Shown in pieces: positions 13,332 through 21,070 of a stretch of DNA of 21,070 nt (position 1 is the stretch's first letter; each line of letters starts with the position of its first letter). Origin of the DNA: Pseudomonadota bacterium (GTDB taxonomy: Bacteria; Pseudomonadota; Gammaproteobacteria; Burkholderiales; Burkholderiaceae_B); assembly GCA_021793875.1 (NCBI GenBank), contig JAJYRX010000002.1, positions 1-21,070 of the forward strand. Direction: 5' to 3'. The notes under the pieces are model-generated. The model was not told the DNA's origin. It saw only the letters and a list, made by a program, of their open reading frames with translations, and ran no database searches. Made by a program: the position numbers and the translations under genes.

Positions 13332-14690
13332 ATGAGCAAAACTCGTAGTGCTGTTCTTATAACAGCAGCAATAGCTGTTTCATACACAACAGCAAGCTGG
13401 TTCATAGGAAATCAGATTAAATCTAACGTCTACGAAACTGTAGAGCACATAAACAAGCAAATAGAAGCTGGTGGAGCAGGTGAATTGTTTTCAGAGCAGT
13501 ATGCACTGCATGTTGCCGAGTATAGAAAAGGGGTGTTTAACTCTAAAGCTAATATAGTGCTTAGTATTAACAGTGACTCTGGCCTCAATAATGAGTATTT
13601 TTTTAATACAGAACTTGAGCACGGGTTGTTCCCATTATCAGAACTAAAAACTGGTAGCTTTAAACCTAGGTTTGCAGTTGCTAAAACCATTATGCAGCCA
13701 ACTGATAATGCAAAACAGGTTTTTACTGAAACAGGCGATTTAATAACTATATATACCAATGTTGCTATAGATGGTAGTAGCCATTCAATTTTTCAAATTG
13801 CACCTGGAAAGTTGGAGTCCATTGATGGGCTCGTACAATTTAGTGAAGTTAAAGGGTTTATAAACTCCGAAGATCAGTTTGGAAAAGTTTCTGGACAACT
13901 TTTTCTTGACTCCATAGCTGCTTATTATGATGAAGAGACGGAAGCTTCTGCATCAATAACCGGAGTATCAACGGAGTTTGCTACTGTCTTAAAAAGCGCA
14001 AATGGGTTTGACTACTCTACTAATACAATAATTGACTCAATACACATTTACGAAAATGATAATCTGGTTCCTATTGACTTTATAGGTTTCAATATCAATA
14101 GTTCTGGCTCGATAATACAAGGTATTGCAAATACAAGAAGTGACTACGAGGTAACCAAACTAAAAATTGATAATGCAGATACTGGGTCTTTGAAGGTTGG
14201 TATAGGTATACAAAGTCTGAATATAAAATCATTAGCTAGAATGCGACATGACTTAAGCGGCAAGGCTGGTTCAGAGATGCTAAGCCACAACCCTGTTTTC
14301 ACCATAAGTCCGTTTGTATGGGAAAATTCAGCTGGTACAAGTGAAGCATCGTTGGAGCTATCTCTTCAGGACTCAGGTCAGCAAGACATTAACGCTATTA
14401 AGAGCTTACAACTTAGTGTAGGCGTTAACCAGCCAATGGCAATAGAGCTATTTAAAAGCTTAGATACACGTAGCAACAGTAGCGAGGCTCAGTCAGCTAT
14501 TATGGCCTCATTTGCGTTTGGGCTTTATGCAGAATCCCTTAAAGCCGCAGGGGTAGCAGTTTCGGAAGGAAATACATTAAAAACTGATCTGTTGGTTGAG
14601 CCTGCACAAGATCGCGTGGTACTTAATGGTAATACCATGAGTATTAACGACCTTATGCAGGGTTTGGCTGGTTTGATGCTAGGGTTTTAG
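13332..14690 (+). CDS. DUF945 (YdgA-like) protein with one N-terminal membrane anchor
   Basis: Function is unknown in general; E. coli YdgA is an inner-membrane-anchored periplasmic protein. The 452-residue product has one hydrophobic segment at about residues 8-26 and a long polar remainder that should lie in the periplasm. The family sign is LEHGLFPLSELKTGSFKP in the first quarter, close to the HGPFPL pattern of DUF945, and the end (MSINDLMQGLAGLMLGF) is also typical. The sequence is rich in Ser, Asn and short beta-type strands and has few charged clusters. It begins 10 bp after the dehydrogenase stop without a clear ribosome site, so it is probably co-transcribed. It stops one base before the stop of metQ on the other strand. 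Confidence 0.8.
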   Translation: MSKTRSAVLITAAIAVSYTTASWFIGNQIKSNVYETVEHINKQIEAGGAGELFSEQYALHVAEYRKGVFNSKANIVLSINSDSGLNNEYFFNTELEHGLFPLSELKTGSFKPRFAVAKTIMQPTDNAKQVFTETGDLITIYTNVAIDGSSHSIFQIAPGKLESIDGLVQFSEVKGFINSEDQFGKVSGQLFLDSIAAYYDEETEASASITGVSTEFATVLKSANGFDYSTNTIIDSIHIYENDNLVPIDFIGFNINSSGSIIQGIANTRSDYEVTKLKIDNADTGSLKVGIGIQSLNIKSLARMRHDLSGKAGSEMLSHNPVFTISPFVWENSAGTSEASLELSLQDSGQQDINAIKSLQLSVGVNQPMAIELFKSLDTRSNSSEAQSAIMASFAFGLYAESLKAAGVAVSEGNTLKTDLLVEPAQDRVVLNGNTMSINDLMQGLAGLMLGF

Positions 14691-14691
14691 G

Positions 14692-15489
14692 TTACCAAGA
14701 CACAATCACAGAGTCGGCAAACTTTTCTTCCACGAAAGCTTTAACCTTGTCATTGTGATAACTGTCGATTAAGTCTTTAACCCACTGTTCGTCTTTGTCT
14801 GCTGTGCGTACTGCAATTATATTTGCATACGGGCCTTGTGCAGGCTCAAGGGCTATCGAGTCCTTCACGGCACTCATTCCCGCTTCAGCCGCATAGTTTC
14901 CGTTAACTGCTGCCGCGTCTAAATCATCAAGAGAGCGAGGTAACTGTGCAGCATCGAGCTCTATAAGCTTTATCTTTTTCGGGTTCTCTACTACATCAAG
15001 AGGAGTAGCTTTAAGGCCCGCATCTTCCTTTAGCTTTATAAGGCCCTGAGATTCTAGTAATAGTAGTGCGCGACCACCATTTGTAGGATCGTTGGGTATA
15101 CCTACTCTTGCACCGTCTTGAAGTTCATCGAGCTTGCTTATCTTTTTAGAATATATGCCCATGGGGAATGTGATTGTGTAAGCCACGCTGGAAATATCGT
15201 AACCACGGTCCTGAACTTGGGCTTCTAGATAAGGTAGGTGCTGGAAGCTATTAGCTTCGAGATCACCAGCTGCTAATGCTGCATTAGGTTGTACATAGTC
15301 GCTGAACTCTATAACTTTTAAGTCTATACCCTTTTCTGCGGCTATATCTTTTACAAACTCCATGGTTTCAGCATGCGGACCAGGGGTTACGCCAATTTTT
15401 ACTACTTTATCTTGTGCCCATGCAGGGGTAGATACTACAGTTGCAGTAAAGGCTATCCCGCCTATGACTTTAAGAGCAATATTTCTCAA
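14692..15489 (-). CDS. metQ: Methionine-binding periplasmic protein MetQ (NlpA family), type I signal peptide
   Basis: The substrate-binding part of the D/L-methionine ABC importer. The 265-residue product starts with TTG at 15489, fixed by GGAGTG five bases upstream. Its N-terminus is a classical Sec signal ending STPAWA before Gln26, with no lipobox cysteine; E. coli MetQ by contrast is a lipoprotein. The mature part opens VVKIGVTPGPHAETMEFVKD and carries FQHLPYLEAQ, IPNDPTNGGRALLLL and VNGNYAAEAGM, all NlpA/MetQ hallmarks. It follows metI by 19 bp as third gene of metN-metI-metQ. Related NlpA proteins can bind other ligands, but the operon makes methionine most likely. Confidence 0.93.
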   Translation of the reverse strand: MRNIALKVIGGIAFTATVVSTPAWAQDKVVKIGVTPGPHAETMEFVKDIAAEKGIDLKVIEFSDYVQPNAALAAGDLEANSFQHLPYLEAQVQDRGYDISSVAYTITFPMGIYSKKISKLDELQDGARVGIPNDPTNGGRALLLLESQGLIKLKEDAGLKATPLDVVENPKKIKLIELDAAQLPRSLDDLDAAAVNGNYAAEAGMSAVKDSIALEPAQGPYANIIAVRTADKDEQWVKDLIDSYHNDKVKAFVEEKFADSVIVSW

Positions 15490-15494
15490 TTTAA

Positions 15495-15500
15495 CACTCC
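15495..15500 (-). promoter_or_regulatory. Shine-Dalgarno fixing the TTG start of metQ
   Basis: On the minus strand GGAGTG lies five bases before TTG 15489. The only nearby ATG (15503) meets a stop after three codons, so TTG is the real start. Confidence 0.8.
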
Positions 15501-15508
15501 ATAATGAT

Positions 15509-16162
15509 TTATTTATGATTTAAACGACGAACCAGGGTGTCACCCAGGGTTTGTAGCAGCTGAACAAAAACAATAAGTATAAGTACAACAACCAACATAA
15601 CTTCAGGCAGGAAGCGCTGGTAGCCATACCTTATGCCTAGATCTCCAAGCCCACCCCCACCAACAGCTCCTGCCATTGCGGAGTAACCCACAAGACTGAT
15701 TAACAATATGGTGAGCCCCGCAATAATACCTGGGAGTGCTTCTGGTACAAGCACCTTGGATATGACTTGCCAGTTTGTAGCACCCATAGACTGTGCTGCT
15801 TCTATTAAACCTCGGTCAACTTCACGCAAAGATGTTTCTACTAACCTTGCCATGAATGGGATAGCAGCAATGCTAAGTGGAACTATGGCAGCAGGCGTTC
15901 CTATTGATGTACCAACAACTAGCCGTGTAAACGGTATTATCGCAACAAGAAGGATAATGAAAGGAGTGGATCTAACTGAATTAACGACCAAAGCTATGGT
16001 TCGATTAAGGCTTAATATGGGCATTACACCTTTACGATCGGTAAGGTGTAAAAGAACACCCATAGGCAGACCAAATACTACGCCTATAAGGCCTGATACC
16101 CCAACCATTATTAGCGTTTCTATGAACGCGTCTATAAATAAATCAATTAGCTGGGATGACAT
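15509..16162 (-). CDS. metI: Methionine ABC transporter permease MetI
   Basis: The inner-membrane channel subunit of the methionine importer. The 217-residue product (the usual length) has five hydrophobic helices. The cytosolic EAA loop is EAAQSMGATNWQVISKVLVP at residues 121-140, which docks on MetN. The opening (LIDLFIDAFIETLIMVGVSGLIG) and NSVRSTPFIILLVAIIPFTR are family hallmarks. It overlaps the end of metN by 20 bp. A GAGGAG ribosome site (16170-16175) lies seven bases before the ATG inside metN, so translation coupling is likely. Confidence 0.96.
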   Translation of the reverse strand: MSSQLIDLFIDAFIETLIMVGVSGLIGVVFGLPMGVLLHLTDRKGVMPILSLNRTIALVVNSVRSTPFIILLVAIIPFTRLVVGTSIGTPAAIVPLSIAAIPFMARLVETSLREVDRGLIEAAQSMGATNWQVISKVLVPEALPGIIAGLTILLISLVGYSAMAGAVGGGGLGDLGIRYGYQRFLPEVMLVVVLILIVFVQLLQTLGDTLVRRLNHK

Positions 16163-17195
16163 GTTCTAGCTCCTCTACTATTACTCCACGTTCTATCATG
16201 TATTTACTGGCATCTGATATTTGAGCAGGGTCACCATTAGCAAGAATTATTAGTGAGCCAAAGGACTGTTCTTGTATTTCATCAATTTGCCCATGCAGTA
16301 TGCTGAAATCCATGTTAAACCTTCGCACCACCTCTGAAAGCAAGGGGTGTTCTACATTTGAGCCTACAAACGCCAGACGCAGCACCTTGTTTTTGTCATT
16401 ACCATTGATGTGTAAGTGTTTTTTAATACGGTTTAGGGCTCCGGCAGGCAGTTCATCGGATATGACGTCACCTATCATGGACCTGGTTATTGGATGTTTG
16501 GGCTTGCGAAATATATCTAGTACATTACCTTGTTCTATTACTTCGCCAGATTCCATAACTGCTACTCTGTCACAAATCATTTTTATGACTTCCATCTGGT
16601 GGGTAATGAGAACTATGGTTAGTCCAAGCTCTTTGTTAATTCGCTTTAAAAGCTCAAGTATTGAGCGGGTTGTTTCAGGATCTAAGGCTGATGTAGCCTC
16701 ATCAGATAGTAGCACCTTAGGATCGTTAGCGAGCGCTCGGGCGATACCAACGCGTTGTTTTTGGCCGCCGCTAATTTGGCTGGGGTATCTATCGCGTTGA
16801 TTAGTAAGGTCAACCAACTCTAATAACTCATTAACCTTATTTCTTATCTCTAACTTACTATGGCCGGCAAGCTCGAGTGGTAAGGCAATGTTTTGTGCCA
16901 CGGTACGTGATGATAAAAGGTTAAAGTGCTGAAATATCATACCTACTTGACGCCTAGCTGTACGTAAAGCAGCCGCGCTCATGGTAGTCATTTCTTGATT
17001 ATCAAGAGTGACTTTACCTGAGGTTGGGCGATTAAGCATGTTTATTGTGCGTACCAGTGAGCTTTTGCCAGCCCCACTACGACCAATTATTCCGAATATT
17101 TCCCCTTTATTAATACTAAGGGAAACATCTTTAACTGCATGTACTACGCCCTCAGGGCTATCAAATTGTTGAGATACAGATTCTATTTTTATCAT
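16143..17195 (-). CDS. metN: Methionine ABC transporter ATP-binding protein MetN
   Basis: The ATPase of the methionine importer. The 350-residue product has Walker A GRSGAGKS at 38-45, Q-loop Gln89, signature SGGQKQR at 142-148, Walker B VLLSDE at 161-166 and H-loop His199. Residues from about 270 form a C-terminal NIL/ACT-like domain, which in E. coli binds methionine and shuts down transport when the cell has enough. The motifs are complete. It is the first gene of metN-metI-metQ. The ATG has only a weak ribosome site. I looked upstream for MetJ boxes (AGACGTCT repeats) and for a SAM riboswitch and saw neither. Confidence 0.97.
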   Translation of the reverse strand: MIKIESVSQQFDSPEGVVHAVKDVSLSINKGEIFGIIGRSGAGKSSLVRTINMLNRPTSGKVTLDNQEMTTMSAAALRTARRQVGMIFQHFNLLSSRTVAQNIALPLELAGHSKLEIRNKVNELLELVDLTNQRDRYPSQISGGQKQRVGIARALANDPKVLLSDEATSALDPETTRSILELLKRINKELGLTIVLITHQMEVIKMICDRVAVMESGEVIEQGNVLDIFRKPKHPITRSMIGDVISDELPAGALNRIKKHLHINGNDKNKVLRLAFVGSNVEHPLLSEVVRRFNMDFSILHGQIDEIQEQSFGSLIILANGDPAQISDASKYMIERGVIVEELEHVIPAN

Positions 17196-17301
17196 TTAAA
17201 CGCTTACAGACCAGATAGTGTTTGCTATTATCATGGATATTTTGAAGCAACGAACAAAGAATTGTAATAGCCAACCTAATATAAACAAAAACAATAATTT
17301 C

Positions 17302-17331
17302 TTGTTCTCATATAACTATTGGTAATAATAT
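17302..17331 (+). promoter_or_regulatory. Candidate promoter almost touching the lipoprotein start
   Basis: TTGTTC (17302-17307), 18 bases, then TAATAT (17326-17331). Only four bases separate the -10 from the GTG at 17336, so a transcript from here would begin at about the start codon. The remainder of the 140-bp gap towards metN is AT-rich with no other site that I can name. Confidence 0.35.
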
Positions 17332-17335
17332 ATTT

Positions 17336-18049
17336 GTGCGAAAAATTGCTTGTTCCTTAATTGCCCTAAGTGTTGCCGCATGTGCGAACTCAAACGCGCA
17401 TGATGCTAGAGATAGCGTTAGAGGCGAAGCAATGAGTGCGGATCAGTTATTACAAACTGATTTTAACCGAACCGTTACCATGGCAATGCGAGACAATCTG
17501 GAAAGCATATACCGACTACAGGAAAAGCTGTATAAGCGTAACCCTAATCAGATTAAACGTGGTGGGTTTAAAACTATTGAAGAGGCTATGGAGTCTGGAA
17601 AAAAATCTATATCTAATGCTCAACCACCTGTGGGTTTAGAAGGTCTTTCCGACACTATGGTACTAACCGTAGCACTTGATCCGTTATACGATGGTGATAG
17701 GGTGGGGGCTTTTATATATGGTCTGGCTGATATGATACTTACGTCGCATAACGATAAAAGCAGATTCTATATATCTGACGTTTTAGATGCGCAACATATT
17801 TATAATGCAGCCCGCAATGTGGAAATAGCTGCGTGGCTGTTGAATGATCGCAAAGATAGTTCAGGAAAACCTCTGCTGTTGGCAAATGAAATTTCAGATG
17901 AAGGAATAAACATAAGCTTTGAAAGAGAGTTTGGCCAGCTGGTTGGCCGTCTGGATCTAATAGCCAACCTGCTGGATGAGAACTTACGCCGTGTAGGCAT
18001 AAGCTATTTGCAAAACCTGCTTTTTTTTACGTTTCTTCCGGTTCGCTAG
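17336..18049 (+). CDS. Uncharacterised outer-membrane-type lipoprotein
   Basis: I do not know its function. The 237-residue product starts with GTG and has a short signal peptide with lipobox SVAAC, acylated Cys16 and Ala at +2, which fits outer-membrane sorting. The mature part is mostly helical and soluble. Visible blocks are ESIYRLQEKLYKRNPNQIKRGGF, LDPLYDGDRVGAFIYGLADM, FYISDVLDAQHIYNAARNVE and ISFEREFGQLVGRLDLIANL. From memory, lipoproteins with such LYRRNP, GDRV and NSARN blocks occur in beta- and gammaproteobacteria without assigned roles. There is no ribosome site before GTG. An internal ATG at 17432 has GAGGCGAA upstream but would remove the signal peptide. Its last 23 bp overlap the end of the facing channel gene. 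Confidence 0.75.
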   Translation: MRKIACSLIALSVAACANSNAHDARDSVRGEAMSADQLLQTDFNRTVTMAMRDNLESIYRLQEKLYKRNPNQIKRGGFKTIEEAMESGKKSISNAQPPVGLEGLSDTMVLTVALDPLYDGDRVGAFIYGLADMILTSHNDKSRFYISDVLDAQHIYNAARNVEIAAWLLNDRKDSSGKPLLLANEISDEGINISFEREFGQLVGRLDLIANLLDENLRRVGISYLQNLLFFTFLPVR

Positions 18050-20468
18050 GGTTGGCGTCAAACTCAGGCGTTTTTGTGAGCTCTGGTGTTTTAGCACGTC
18101 GTCTAGTTTGTCCAGGTGCAGATCTGGTATCAAATGCATCTTCAAGTTTACGTATGCTACGTACATCAAGAGGAGCAGCATTGCCAGTTTTGTCGCGACC
18201 AAAGTGAATAACGGTTTGTGGGTATGGTATTTCAATACCGGCTTGGTCAAACTGTTCTTTGACTAGCCTGTTATAAGCCCTTTGTATATTCCATTGGTTA
18301 CCTGCAGTAGTTTTGATCATTACCCTAACAGTAAACCCTTTCTCGTTAAGCGATGTTACTCCAGGTATGGAAATATCTTCTATAACTTCTGGAGCAAGGT
18401 TGGGGTCTTGCATGAGCTTGTCAAATGCCTTCTTAAGATGATCGATGACGTCTGCGGCGCTTTCACGATGTGATACTAGGTATTCACCATAGTGATAACC
18501 ATAATCACGGGTGTGGTTGCTCACCTTATCTATGGCTGAGAATGGAATTAAATGATACCCGCCGTCTAATGTCCTTAAGACAACTGAACGTATAGTTATT
18601 TTTTCCACTGTGCCAAATAGCCCAACAATTTCCACCACGTCGTTCTGGTTCATGCCGTTTTCGACTTGTATGAATATTCCAGTTATAACGTCTTGAACCA
18701 GTTTTTGTGCGCCAAAACCTATGGCAAGGCCTGCTACACCGGCACCAGCCAATAGGGGGCCTATGTCTATTCCAATGTGAGATAAAACAATAAGGATAGT
18801 AAGGGTGGCAATAGTTATAGCCGCTGCATTTCTAAACAATATGAGCAGGGTCTTCTCACGTTCGCTAGGTGGTTTCTTGCCATCTGATACACCAAGTCGG
18901 TGTTCAATTATGCTGGCAAGAATGGTCCAGCTCATGGCTGCAATTAACAGGATAATACTAACTCTGACAACTATGGATATTGCTGCTTGACCCTTAGGTG
19001 ACGCTAGCCAGTTGGCCAGATTAAAAGCACTCCAGGCATCCATAATTATTAATATGGAAACAATAACTATTAATAGCCTTATTCCCCTAAGCGTTGCAGT
19101 ACTGTATGAGTTAAGACGTGCTTCTAGTGAAGGTATGCTGCTGGCAAGGTAGCCTTGAAGATGAACTCTACGCCTGGTAATTGATGTTATCCATGCAACA
19201 AGGGCCGCACCCACAACAATTGCTATTAATGTTTGAATAGTGGCACGAGCCATAAAAGTTAGGGCTTCGTGCTGATCAGTCTGGCTGACTACAAATAAAA
19301 CAGTGAAGTAGGCTATAACCAACCAGTGCCATATGCGTGAAAGTATACGTATAAGGCTTCCTAAAATAGCAGCTTCAATATTTTCAGCCAGATCTATGAA
19401 TCCCTGCTTTACGGTGTCACGACGTAACCATACTACTCTGACTGCATAAATATAAACCGCTATCATTAACAGTAGGCCTAGTAGTTGCGCAACTGAGGTT
19501 GTCAGCAAGGCTCTGGTTACAGGAACAACAAGAAGCAGGCCGTAACCGGTGACGTTAATTATTGCTGAAATCCATCGACTCCAGAACGTGGCGCTGTGTT
19601 CATCTATAGGAAGTAACCGTAAACTAGGGTAGCGTATTGCAAATATTGAACGCACAACAGCCTTGCCAGCTTCAACAAATACAAACGCTGTGAGAAACTG
19701 TATTGCAAATAAGGATACAGTTGCTTTAGGGCTGCTAAATGCAACCACAGCAACGTAGGCAGTAATGGCTGCAATTATGCTAGCGCCAAGGTCTATTGCC
19801 AATGCAGCTAGCACAGCTATAAGTTTGCGCCCCCTTTCGTTGGTGGTAAGGCTGGCTAGCTTTTCATGCTTACCGTGTTTTCTAGGGGCATGGCTACGAT
19901 TGCGTTCGCGTAGTATCCATCCATCAAGGTGTTTGAACCCGCGCTGTACTAAAAGCCTTAAAGTAAGATAGGCAATAACAACGGCAATCATTGCAATTGC
20001 CAAACTATGTATTGCAGGCTTCCACTGTGAGAACCCTACGCCAGGAACTTTCTCACCGCGCACCAGCTGAGAAAGTACCCACCACGAGTTATTAAGGTCT
20101 TTTTTAACTTTATCGCCAATATTGTGTATATGTTCGCTAATTGCTGGGTTAATTAGCTGCCCTTGTAGCGTAGACTCGGCATCATGCTTGTCGTCATCTA
20201 GATCTGGAATGCCGTGTTTATCGGAGGTACTTTCAGTAGTGTTTTGACTTTGAACGCGCTTTAACTCACTAATTAATTGATTGCGCGCGTTGTCGTCCTC
20301 TAGGACCTCAAGCAGGGCTGAATACGCTTCGCTGGTATCTTTGCTGACAGTAGAGGCATCTTGTGCATAAGAGACACCGGACACTGAAAATAATGTTAAC
20401 AAAAGGTATAGCAAAATGCTGGTTACTACACCACGGCAATACTTGAGCTTTGAGGCACAAGAAAACAT
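18027..20468 (-). CDS. Large MscS-family mechanosensitive channel (YbiO-like)
   Basis: Such channels open when the membrane is stretched and release solutes on osmotic downshock. The 813-residue product has a signal peptide (1-35, SYAQ), a periplasmic part to about residue 150, roughly ten transmembrane helices between 150 and 565, and the MscS core at about 540-757. The pore helix is GIDIGPLLAGAGVAGLAIGFGAQKLV (566-591), small residues and Gly as in MscS. The beta domain has NQNDVVEIVGLFGTVEKITIRSVVLRT, the clearest family sign. The tail of about 55 residues is charged and looks disordered. Length and the YSALLEVLEDDNAR region resemble E. coli YbiO (741 residues) more than MscK. An AAGG-type ribosome site supports the ATG at 20468. 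It follows the CopD-like gene by 78 bp. Confidence 0.88.
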   Translation of the reverse strand: MFSCASKLKYCRGVVTSILLYLLLTLFSVSGVSYAQDASTVSKDTSEAYSALLEVLEDDNARNQLISELKRVQSQNTTESTSDKHGIPDLDDDKHDAESTLQGQLINPAISEHIHNIGDKVKKDLNNSWWVLSQLVRGEKVPGVGFSQWKPAIHSLAIAMIAVVIAYLTLRLLVQRGFKHLDGWILRERNRSHAPRKHGKHEKLASLTTNERGRKLIAVLAALAIDLGASIIAAITAYVAVVAFSSPKATVSLFAIQFLTAFVFVEAGKAVVRSIFAIRYPSLRLLPIDEHSATFWSRWISAIINVTGYGLLLVVPVTRALLTTSVAQLLGLLLMIAVYIYAVRVVWLRRDTVKQGFIDLAENIEAAILGSLIRILSRIWHWLVIAYFTVLFVVSQTDQHEALTFMARATIQTLIAIVVGAALVAWITSITRRRVHLQGYLASSIPSLEARLNSYSTATLRGIRLLIVIVSILIIMDAWSAFNLANWLASPKGQAAISIVVRVSIILLIAAMSWTILASIIEHRLGVSDGKKPPSEREKTLLILFRNAAAITIATLTILIVLSHIGIDIGPLLAGAGVAGLAIGFGAQKLVQDVITGIFIQVENGMNQNDVVEIVGLFGTVEKITIRSVVLRTLDGGYHLIPFSAIDKVSNHTRDYGYHYGEYLVSHRESAADVIDHLKKAFDKLMQDPNLAPEVIEDISIPGVTSLNEKGFTVRVMIKTTAGNQWNIQRAYNRLVKEQFDQAGIEIPYPQTVIHFGRDKTGNAAPLDVRSIRKLEDAFDTRSAPGQTRRRAKTPELTKTPEFDANPSEPEET

Positions 20469-20546
20469 ATGGTTTACACCTTTCTTGATGATGACTATAG
20501 AGAAAAGGGTAACACTGCCGCCTATATGCGCGCCAGTAGCAAGCTA

Positions 20547-20990
20547 TTATAGATGCATATAAAACATTGCTTTGGCAAGAAATACAATTAGAATCACATG
20601 GCAAAAAACACTTATATGTATAGCTTTAAAGTGTATAGAGCGCATTTTTCGTTTGTGATGTAGAGTCATAGCAGTTATGAAGTGTATAAAAACACTTATT
20701 GCTAGAATTATTTTGATGGATAACATAAAGCCAAAACTGCTGCTAAAAGGGTGTTTTAGTATATTTGCATGGGTAATAGCCATGCCTACACCCGCCAAAT
20801 AAAGAGCAAGCAGCACCCAGGGCATAATTTTACGAGCCCTGTTGCCAATTGCTTTCTCCATGGTTTTCATAACATCGTGTGGAACACGTTTTCTTATACC
20901 TTCCAGCATTAACACTTCAAAAAATACAGTTCCAACAAACATTATTGCTGCGAAAAGGTGTACCGTAAGCAAAATAGCGTAGTGGCTCAT
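20547..20990 (-). CDS. CopD-like four-helix membrane protein
   Basis: Proteins of this kind are usually annotated as CopD-family copper resistance proteins; a direct role in copper is unproven here. The 147-residue product has four hydrophobic helices at about 4-28, 56-73, 85-107 and 124-145. Histidines sit in or at the ends of helices (VHLFAAIMFVGTVFFEVLML, FIHFITAMTLHH, ISVFCHVIL), which could bind a metal or haem. I chose ATG 20990 because GGAG lies six bases upstream; an ATG at 21002 would add four residues without a site. The gene ends TAA TAG. It may be co-transcribed with the channel gene downstream. The gap to the right edge shows nothing that I can name. Confidence 0.6.
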   Translation of the reverse strand: MSHYAILLTVHLFAAIMFVGTVFFEVLMLEGIRKRVPHDVMKTMEKAIGNRARKIMPWVLLALYLAGVGMAITHANILKHPFSSSFGFMLSIKIILAISVFIHFITAMTLHHKRKMRSIHFKAIHISVFCHVILIVFLAKAMFYMHL

Positions 20991-21070
20991 TGTGAGCTCC
21001 ATAAATTAAAGATGCATACTATATGCCTGTTAAGTACACTATCCTGTCACACATAGAGCAAGTATTACCA

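Noticed and set aside
15708..16169. Open frame of 153 codons on the plus strand against metI
   Set aside because: MetI is clearly real and the opposite product matches nothing.
16300..16800. Open frame of 166 codons on the plus strand against metN
   Set aside because: MetN on the other strand has every ABC motif; the plus-strand product is low-complexity Ser-rich and looks like a mirror of it.
6715..17195. Functional link between metNIQ and the CFA-type methyltransferase through SAM supply
   Set aside because: They lie about 7 kb apart in different transcription units with unrelated genes in between; the link is only generic metabolism.
17196..17335. MetJ boxes or a SAM riboswitch upstream of metN
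   Set aside because: No AGACGTCT-like repeats and no riboswitch-like stems are visible; the gap is plain AT-rich DNA.
1..21070. Hidden defence, phage, toxin-antitoxin, transposon or CRISPR system
   Set aside because: Both strands were read through. Coding space is filled by intact housekeeping families, no gap exceeds 200 bases, and there are no direct-repeat arrays, transposase motifs or toxin-sized gene pairs.

Overview
The window is ordinary core chromosome from a gammaproteobacterium, moderately AT-rich by eye. Three things point there: the order leuS-lptE-holA-proA, the pair fkpB-ispH with touching stop and start, and an L33 and L28 that closely resemble the enteric proteins. The species cannot be fixed. 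I see no mobile element, CRISPR array, rRNA, tRNA, phage gene or clear sign of transfer. All genes look intact; only proA is cut, by the left edge.

Layout. (1) 1-4729, minus strand: leuS, lptE, holA and the start of proA, tightly packed (4-bp gap, 4-bp overlap, 18-bp gap), with a candidate promoter before leuS. (2) 4810-5384, minus: rpmB-rpmG (L28, L33), with a good sigma70-like promoter and a strong hairpin terminator. (3) 5391-10045, envelope-related genes: a Bcr/CflA-type efflux protein (minus), a divergent cyclopropane-fatty-acid-synthase-family methyltransferase (plus), a large membrane glycosyltransferase-like protein (minus) and type B L31 (minus). (4) 10241-14690, plus: radC, fkpB, ispH, a beta-hydroxyacid dehydrogenase and a DUF945/YdgA-like protein. 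(5) 14692-17195, minus: metN-metI-metQ methionine importer. (6) 17336-21002: an uncharacterised lipoprotein (plus), then a large YbiO-like mechanosensitive channel and a CopD-like four-helix membrane protein (minus).

How the genes fit together. They serve general housekeeping: translation (LeuRS, L28, L33, L31), replication (delta subunit), LPS export (LptE), proline and isoprenoid synthesis, methionine uptake, protein folding, lipid modification and osmotic protection. I found no dedicated multi-gene new system. Most of the interest lies in gene junctions. All three convergent pairs touch or overlap (shared CTAG, 1-bp gap, 23-bp overlap) with no terminator between them. Three inverted repeats crowd the radC-fkpB junction, a dyad sits on the candidate leuS -35, and the rpmE terminator ends only five bases before the start of the next gene. 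Several genes start with TTG or GTG.

No gene-free stretch is longer than 300 bases. The longest are 10046-10240 (between divergent rpmE and radC), 17196-17335 (between divergent metN and the lipoprotein gene), 4730-4883 and 6591-6714.
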